63,551 nucleotides of DNA from an uncultured Opitutales bacterium (GTDB taxonomy: Bacteria > Verrucomicrobiota > Verrucomicrobiia > Opitutales > Intestinicryptomonadaceae): positions 1 through 63,551 of the forward strand of contig CALXLX010000006.1 of NCBI GenBank assembly GCA_944389315.1. The letters run 5' to 3'. Both the position numbers and the translations under genes were made by a program. Shown here one piece after another: positions 60,226-63,551 of this stretch (within the stretch, counting starts at the first letter, position 1; each line of letters opens with the position of its first letter). The notes under the pieces were generated by a model. It was given only the letters and a program-made list of their open reading frames with translations. It did not search any database and was not told where the DNA came from.

Positions 60226-61251
60226 ATGAAGGAAATAGGCTCTTTTTTCGAATATCCGGGGGAGGGGTGTTTCGGCGCATCTCCCGTGGAGCATGGTTTC
60301 CTTAAAGGCGCAAAGCTGTTCGCGTCGGGACGTGATGCTTTTGCTTTTCTGGGGGGGCTGCTGGGCAGGAGAAGGATGTTTGTGCCGGATTACTTCTGCC
60401 CCCATACGGGGATTTTCATTTCCAGATATTTCGACGTGGTATTTTATAAAGACACTCCAGGCCAGCCCCCTGTCTTGGACGGCTTATGCGATGGCTGCGT
60501 GCTCTTGGCGGTTAACACCTTCGGAATGTACGGCCCCGAAAGATACGATGCCAATAGATTTGGAAATAATATAATATTGGTGGAAGACCATTCCCATGCG
60601 CCTTTTTCAAAGTACGCGACAATGAGCAATGCGGATTACAGTATTGCCTCCTTAAGAAAGGTGCTTCCCGTGGGGAGCGGAGCGTATCTGAAGTCAAACA
60701 GGGCCTTGCCCGTTGCGGGGGCGGTTCGCAGATGCGAACACCAGGATGCGGTTTTCTTTGATGCCGCCAGGAAAAAGAAGGCATACCTTGAAGGCGGATA
60801 CGGTGATAAGTCTGCATTTCTTAAATTGTATGCGGACCTTGAAAGCATCGTGGAGCGCAATACTGAAGCCCGGTCCATAGGCGAGGAAAGCGAGAAGCTG
60901 CTGTTTGGGTTAAACATAGGCGCGCTTCAGCGCTCCAGAGCGGAAAATTTTTTCTTCTTTAGAAGCTTGGTTGGCTCAAATGCAACACTTTTGAACGGGA
61001 ATGTTTCGGAGGCTAATTCTGTATTCAACCCCGTGCTTTTATTGCGGGACGGGAAAACTCGAAACGCCTTAAGGGCCCGCTTGATCGAAGAAAAAATATA
61101 TCCTCCCATACATTGGGCGCTTGACGGCATAGAGGAGGCGTCCATTGAATCAAAAGATATTTCTGGGCGGGTTTTGACCATCCCTCTGGATTATAGATAT
61201 TCTGCATATGACGTGGAGCGCGTCGCAAATATTATAAACAACTTCATCTGA
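60226..61251 (+). CDS. DegT-like PLP-dependent protein
   Basis: 341 residues of the DegT/DnrJ/EryC1 fold. GRRRMFVPDYFCPHTGIFIS opens the core. NIILVEDHSHAPFSKYATMS holds the Asp that contacts PLP, and YSIASLRKVLPVGSGAYLKS the probable PLP Lys. YPPIHWALDG is near the C-terminus. Such enzymes make amino sugars from 4-keto-sugar nucleotides or act as dehydratases. Divergence from the family norm leaves the reaction open. The ATG at 60226 is 2 bases after the GNAT stop; an upstream frame start overlaps that gene and is rejected. Confidence 0.75.
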   Translation: MKEIGSFFEYPGEGCFGASPVEHGFLKGAKLFASGRDAFAFLGGLLGRRRMFVPDYFCPHTGIFISRYFDVVFYKDTPGQPPVLDGLCDGCVLLAVNTFGMYGPERYDANRFGNNIILVEDHSHAPFSKYATMSNADYSIASLRKVLPVGSGAYLKSNRALPVAGAVRRCEHQDAVFFDAARKKKAYLEGGYGDKSAFLKLYADLESIVERNTEARSIGEESEKLLFGLNIGALQRSRAENFFFFRSLVGSNATLLNGNVSEANSVFNPVLLLRDGKTRNALRARLIEEKIYPPIHWALDGIEEASIESKDISGRVLTIPLDYRYSAYDVERVANIINNFI

Positions 61252-61683
61252 TTTCCAAAAGGCCGCGCGGAGTTTTTGTAATACAATAAATTTGCGTGGT
61301 GCCAAAAAGGGCGTTTTGCGGTCAAAAACAATATTGCCGGCGTAAATATCCGTATTCTTTCCAATGCAGGGAGTTTTGCTGTATGTTTGCGCCCATTCCA
61401 TGTCGCCGGGCAGAAGAAGGAAGCAGAGGCCATAGCTCTTTGGATGAAGGCAAGGAGTCTGTTTTGCGGGGCTATGTATGAAATACCATCGGGCAGGCTC
61501 CTATTTTTCTGTGCGGATTAAATTACATATATGTGTAATAATTGTCCAAAAAAATAGATAAGGCGACGCCGGCTTAACTTTTCTGAGTTTTTTTGGGTGT
61601 ATAACTTGCCTAAAATTAGATAGTTAATTCTTGACACAGAGAAGGGCATACTCATTCTATCAACAAACACGAAAGGTTTTGAT
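61252..61683. other. Intergenic region upstream of the PEP-CTERM gene
   Basis: About 430 bases without a recognisable gene. The part 61480-61640 is AT-rich. TTGACA at 61631-61636 is a perfect -35 box, but the -10 candidate at 18 bases (TTCTAT) is weak. AAAGG at 61672-61676 is the ribosome binding site of the PEP-CTERM gene. Confidence 0.45.
61631..61660 (+). promoter_or_regulatory. Possible promoter of the PEP-CTERM gene
   Basis: TTGACA (61631-61636) with TTCTAT (61655-61660) at 18 bases. The -35 box is perfect and the -10 box matches only 3/6, so activation by a regulator or an alternative sigma factor is possible. The leader would be only about 15-20 bases. Confidence 0.3.
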
Positions 61684-63237
61684 ATGGCATGTGATTATAG
61701 AACTCTTTTGGCAATCGTATCTCTCGGAGCCGGCTTTTCGGGAGCAATGGCTCAGGATTCTTCCGTGGATATAGTCATAGATGAATATACTCCATCCGAT
61801 GTCGTCGGGGTTACGAACGGAAATTCGGTAGATAAAATCGACATTACTGTCAATGGAACCGGAAGGACAGATATAATAGGCGGGCATCTTGCCGCCGTGA
61901 ACGGAGGAACTGTCGGAGAGCCCAATTACAATGCCGCTACCGATTCTCTTTACGATTCCGGGTTTAACGCAGTGTCGGTCACGCTCAACGGAGGAAACAT
62001 AAAGCAGGCATTGAGATCTAATGCGAGCAACGTATCAAGCGTAATCTACGGCAATGTGGTGTACAACATAAATGCCGGCAGTGTCGGCATCGGATCAGGA
62101 TATTCCGGGGATCCCATGTATGTAATGGGAACGGGATATTATGGGCAAAAAGGTTCGTCCACAAATGAAGTTTACGGAAATGTTGCAGTAAACATAGGCC
62201 GGGCAGGCGGTTCTGTCTCGGACGTTTTCATAGGGTATAATGACGCGAATAATCCCAATGGGTTTGTTGTAGGGGCGGGGACAGGAACCGTCCGCGGAGA
62301 TGTTTCAATCAATATGCAAAGCGGCGGGGCAGGGTATCTTTTTGGCGCCTCCTACGGATCTGTTGTAGGCGGAAACACCTACGTAACCGTCGGTAAAGGC
62401 GCGCAGGTGACATATTATGTTCTTGCCGGAGGCTCTAATATAAACGACAACTTCTCAAGCGACATAGCAGGATCGACCAATGTGTTAATACAAGGCAACG
62501 TGGGAACTCATGTTTACGGCGGCCACTATTCCGGCGGGACAAGAGGGACTATTGGAGGTAATGTTAACGTCACTGTTGATGGAGGCAGCGTGGGCGGCAC
62601 GATCTACGGCGGAGTTGGCAATATTGCAGGAGATGTCAACATAGTCCTGAAAGACGCAAGTGTCGGGGGGAGCATTTATGCCGGTTCGGAGAGCAGCAGA
62701 GGAGGTGCTGTGGCGGGGAATGTAAATGTGTCTATTTCGGGAGTTTCAAGCGTAGTAGGCACGATATATTCGGGCTCGGCATCCGGGAGTAAAAATTTAT
62801 CGGTGGAATCTTATGCCGGGGCGGACAGCCTAAGGATATCGGATTTTGATGTTGTAAGCGTTTCGGACAGTACGGTTTCGTTTGAGACATCTTTCCATTC
62901 AAGTTTGCTGAGTGTCTCTGAGGGGTCAGATGTTTCTTTGGCTTCCGGGACAAGTTTTGACAGCCTGAAATTGCTGTTCATCCAAACTGACGTTTCTACG
63001 GGAAGCGAAGTGCAATTGGATTCCTTCTTCTCCGATGACAGTTCGTCTATTGTTTTGTCTGCCATAAGCGGGGGCGATACGGAAGTATCCCTGTTTGACT
63101 CCGATGGGCAGCAATGGGACATTGTTTACGAGGACGGTATCCTAACCGTGGGTGCGGCGGTTCCAGAGCCTTCCGCCTACGCGGCGATATTCGGGGTATT
63201 GGCGCTTGTTCTTGCGGTGTACCGCAAGAGAAGGTAG
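61684..63237 (+). CDS. PEP-CTERM surface protein with beta-helix-like repeats
   Basis: 517 residues. Signal peptide YRTLLAIVSLGAGFSGAMAQ. The passenger region (about 40-375) is Gly/Ser/Val/Asn-rich with recurring strands such as GNVNVTVDGGSVGGTIYGG and GDVNIVLKDASVGGSIYAG, roughly every 20-45 residues, as in beta-helical adhesins. A Ser/Asp-rich region follows, then the sorting signal VPEPSAYAAIFGVLALVLAV plus YRKRR at the very end: PEP motif, membrane helix and basic tail. This is the only PEP-CTERM protein in the window and lies 6 kb from the exosortase. A terminator follows at 63258. Confidence 0.88.
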   Translation: MACDYRTLLAIVSLGAGFSGAMAQDSSVDIVIDEYTPSDVVGVTNGNSVDKIDITVNGTGRTDIIGGHLAAVNGGTVGEPNYNAATDSLYDSGFNAVSVTLNGGNIKQALRSNASNVSSVIYGNVVYNINAGSVGIGSGYSGDPMYVMGTGYYGQKGSSTNEVYGNVAVNIGRAGGSVSDVFIGYNDANNPNGFVVGAGTGTVRGDVSINMQSGGAGYLFGASYGSVVGGNTYVTVGKGAQVTYYVLAGGSNINDNFSSDIAGSTNVLIQGNVGTHVYGGHYSGGTRGTIGGNVNVTVDGGSVGGTIYGGVGNIAGDVNIVLKDASVGGSIYAGSESSRGGAVAGNVNVSISGVSSVVGTIYSGSASGSKNLSVESYAGADSLRISDFDVVSVSDSTVSFETSFHSSLLSVSEGSDVSLASGTSFDSLKLLFIQTDVSTGSEVQLDSFFSDDSSSIVLSAISGGDTEVSLFDSDGQQWDIVYEDGILTVGAAVPEPSAYAAIFGVLALVLAVYRKRR

Positions 63238-63257
63238 TTGTTCTGCAAAAATTTCTT

Positions 63258-63292
63258 GGGAGCCTCTCGATTCGGAGGGGCTCTTTTTTTTT
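63258..63292 (+). terminator. Terminator of the PEP-CTERM gene
   Basis: GAGCCTCTC pairs with GGAGGGGCTC with one bulge around a GATTC loop, followed by eight or more T. It starts about 20 bases after the stop codon. Confidence 0.85.
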
Positions 63293-63391
63293 GCGGTTTG
63301 ACTATGTCGAATAGTCCCATGGGCCAATTTGTCAAAATCCGCAGAAAAGAAGCGAACCTCACATTTAGGTGCGGTTTGCTTCTTTCTTAAA

Positions 63392-63551
63392 ATGGTGGGT
63401 GTCGTTATGCTGGAAAATACGCTACAAAAGAAGATTCTATACAATGAATCGGGATGTGTTTACGGCATAGAGTGCGTAAAGACGCGAATGGGCGATCCCG
63501 ACGCCGACGGCCGCCGCACGCCCGTGGAAATACCAGGGTCGGAATTTGAGC
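63392..63551 (+). pseudogene. Start of an ORF resembling an internal part of a GltD-type oxidoreductase
   Basis: The frame is open from 63302 to the window end; ATGs are at 63392 and 63407. The translation includes GCVYGIECVKTRMGDPDADG and RRTPVEIPGSEFE. This resembles the C-terminal third of glutamate synthase small subunit / NfnB-like proteins (v.gv.c.rm.lGepDasGRRrpvpi.GSEF). In those proteins about 300 residues with two nucleotide-binding loops precede this piece. Here it begins only a few residues after the ATG. It may be a 5'-truncated remnant, or a protein in which this segment is used on its own. The rest lies beyond the window. Confidence 0.45.

Noticed and set aside
1..63551. CRISPR arrays, insertion sequences or rRNA operons.
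   Set aside because: No regularly spaced repeats, no transposase-like frame and no rRNA core sequence seen on either strand.

Overview
The window reads as chromosome of an anaerobic, probably gut- or sediment-dwelling member of the Verrucomicrobiota (Opitutae-like), judged by inference from gene content. It has an exosortase with an EpsI-like partner and a PEP-CTERM substrate, a small basic protein of the Chlamydiae/Verrucomicrobia type, a stand-alone TrpB2, a rubredoxin plus flavodiiron pair for oxygen or NO removal, and glycoside hydrolases for plant-type L-rhamnose and L-arabinose chains. Species cannot be named from the sequence alone.

Layout. 1-444 is the 3' end of a TolC-like efflux gene. 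927-2636 carries rpsB, tsf and tRNA-Leu. 3115-4766 holds a flavin reductase, tRNA-Gly and endonuclease III. 5162-13828 has three chemoreceptors, two of them a tandem coupled pair, with a GH99-like enzyme and rpmA/rplU between them. 13958-18122 carries ffh, a PEGA lipoprotein, trpB2 and a family-4-like uracil-DNA glycosylase. 18299-22396 is a large GH106-type rhamnosidase with a strong promoter that appears to make a leaderless mRNA. 22742-31142 carries a CBS-type family II pyrophosphatase, an acyl-activating/ACP/acyltransferase fusion, tex, rubredoxin and flavodiiron protein. 31201-32550 has a structured-RNA candidate, the small basic protein and cysE.

32760-41926 is a dense forward block: secA, lnt (no canonical start codon), a protease-dead HtrA homologue, metX, metW, clpP and infC, several joined by 4-14 bp overlaps. 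42091-46384 carries a Tat-type amidase, queF, an intact HtrA lipoprotein and pilT. 46407-49100 is a BI-1 family membrane protein and a GH127-type arabinofuranosidase. 49261-50456 is a small, phage-lysis-like trio of membrane genes.

50769-63237 is a surface-glycan and protein-anchoring region. It has a GT4 glycosyltransferase, then a tightly packed operon of class V aminotransferase, TagD-like cytidylyltransferase, EpsI-like protein and exosortase. A FemAB-like/GNAT/DegT-like operon sits behind two inverted repeats, and a 517-residue PEP-CTERM protein follows. The coupling of an amine-forming enzyme and a CTP-using activator directly to the exosortase is the most interesting system here: it may supply the head-group onto which exosorted proteins are attached. 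The window ends in the start of an ORF resembling an internal piece of a GltD-type oxidoreductase.
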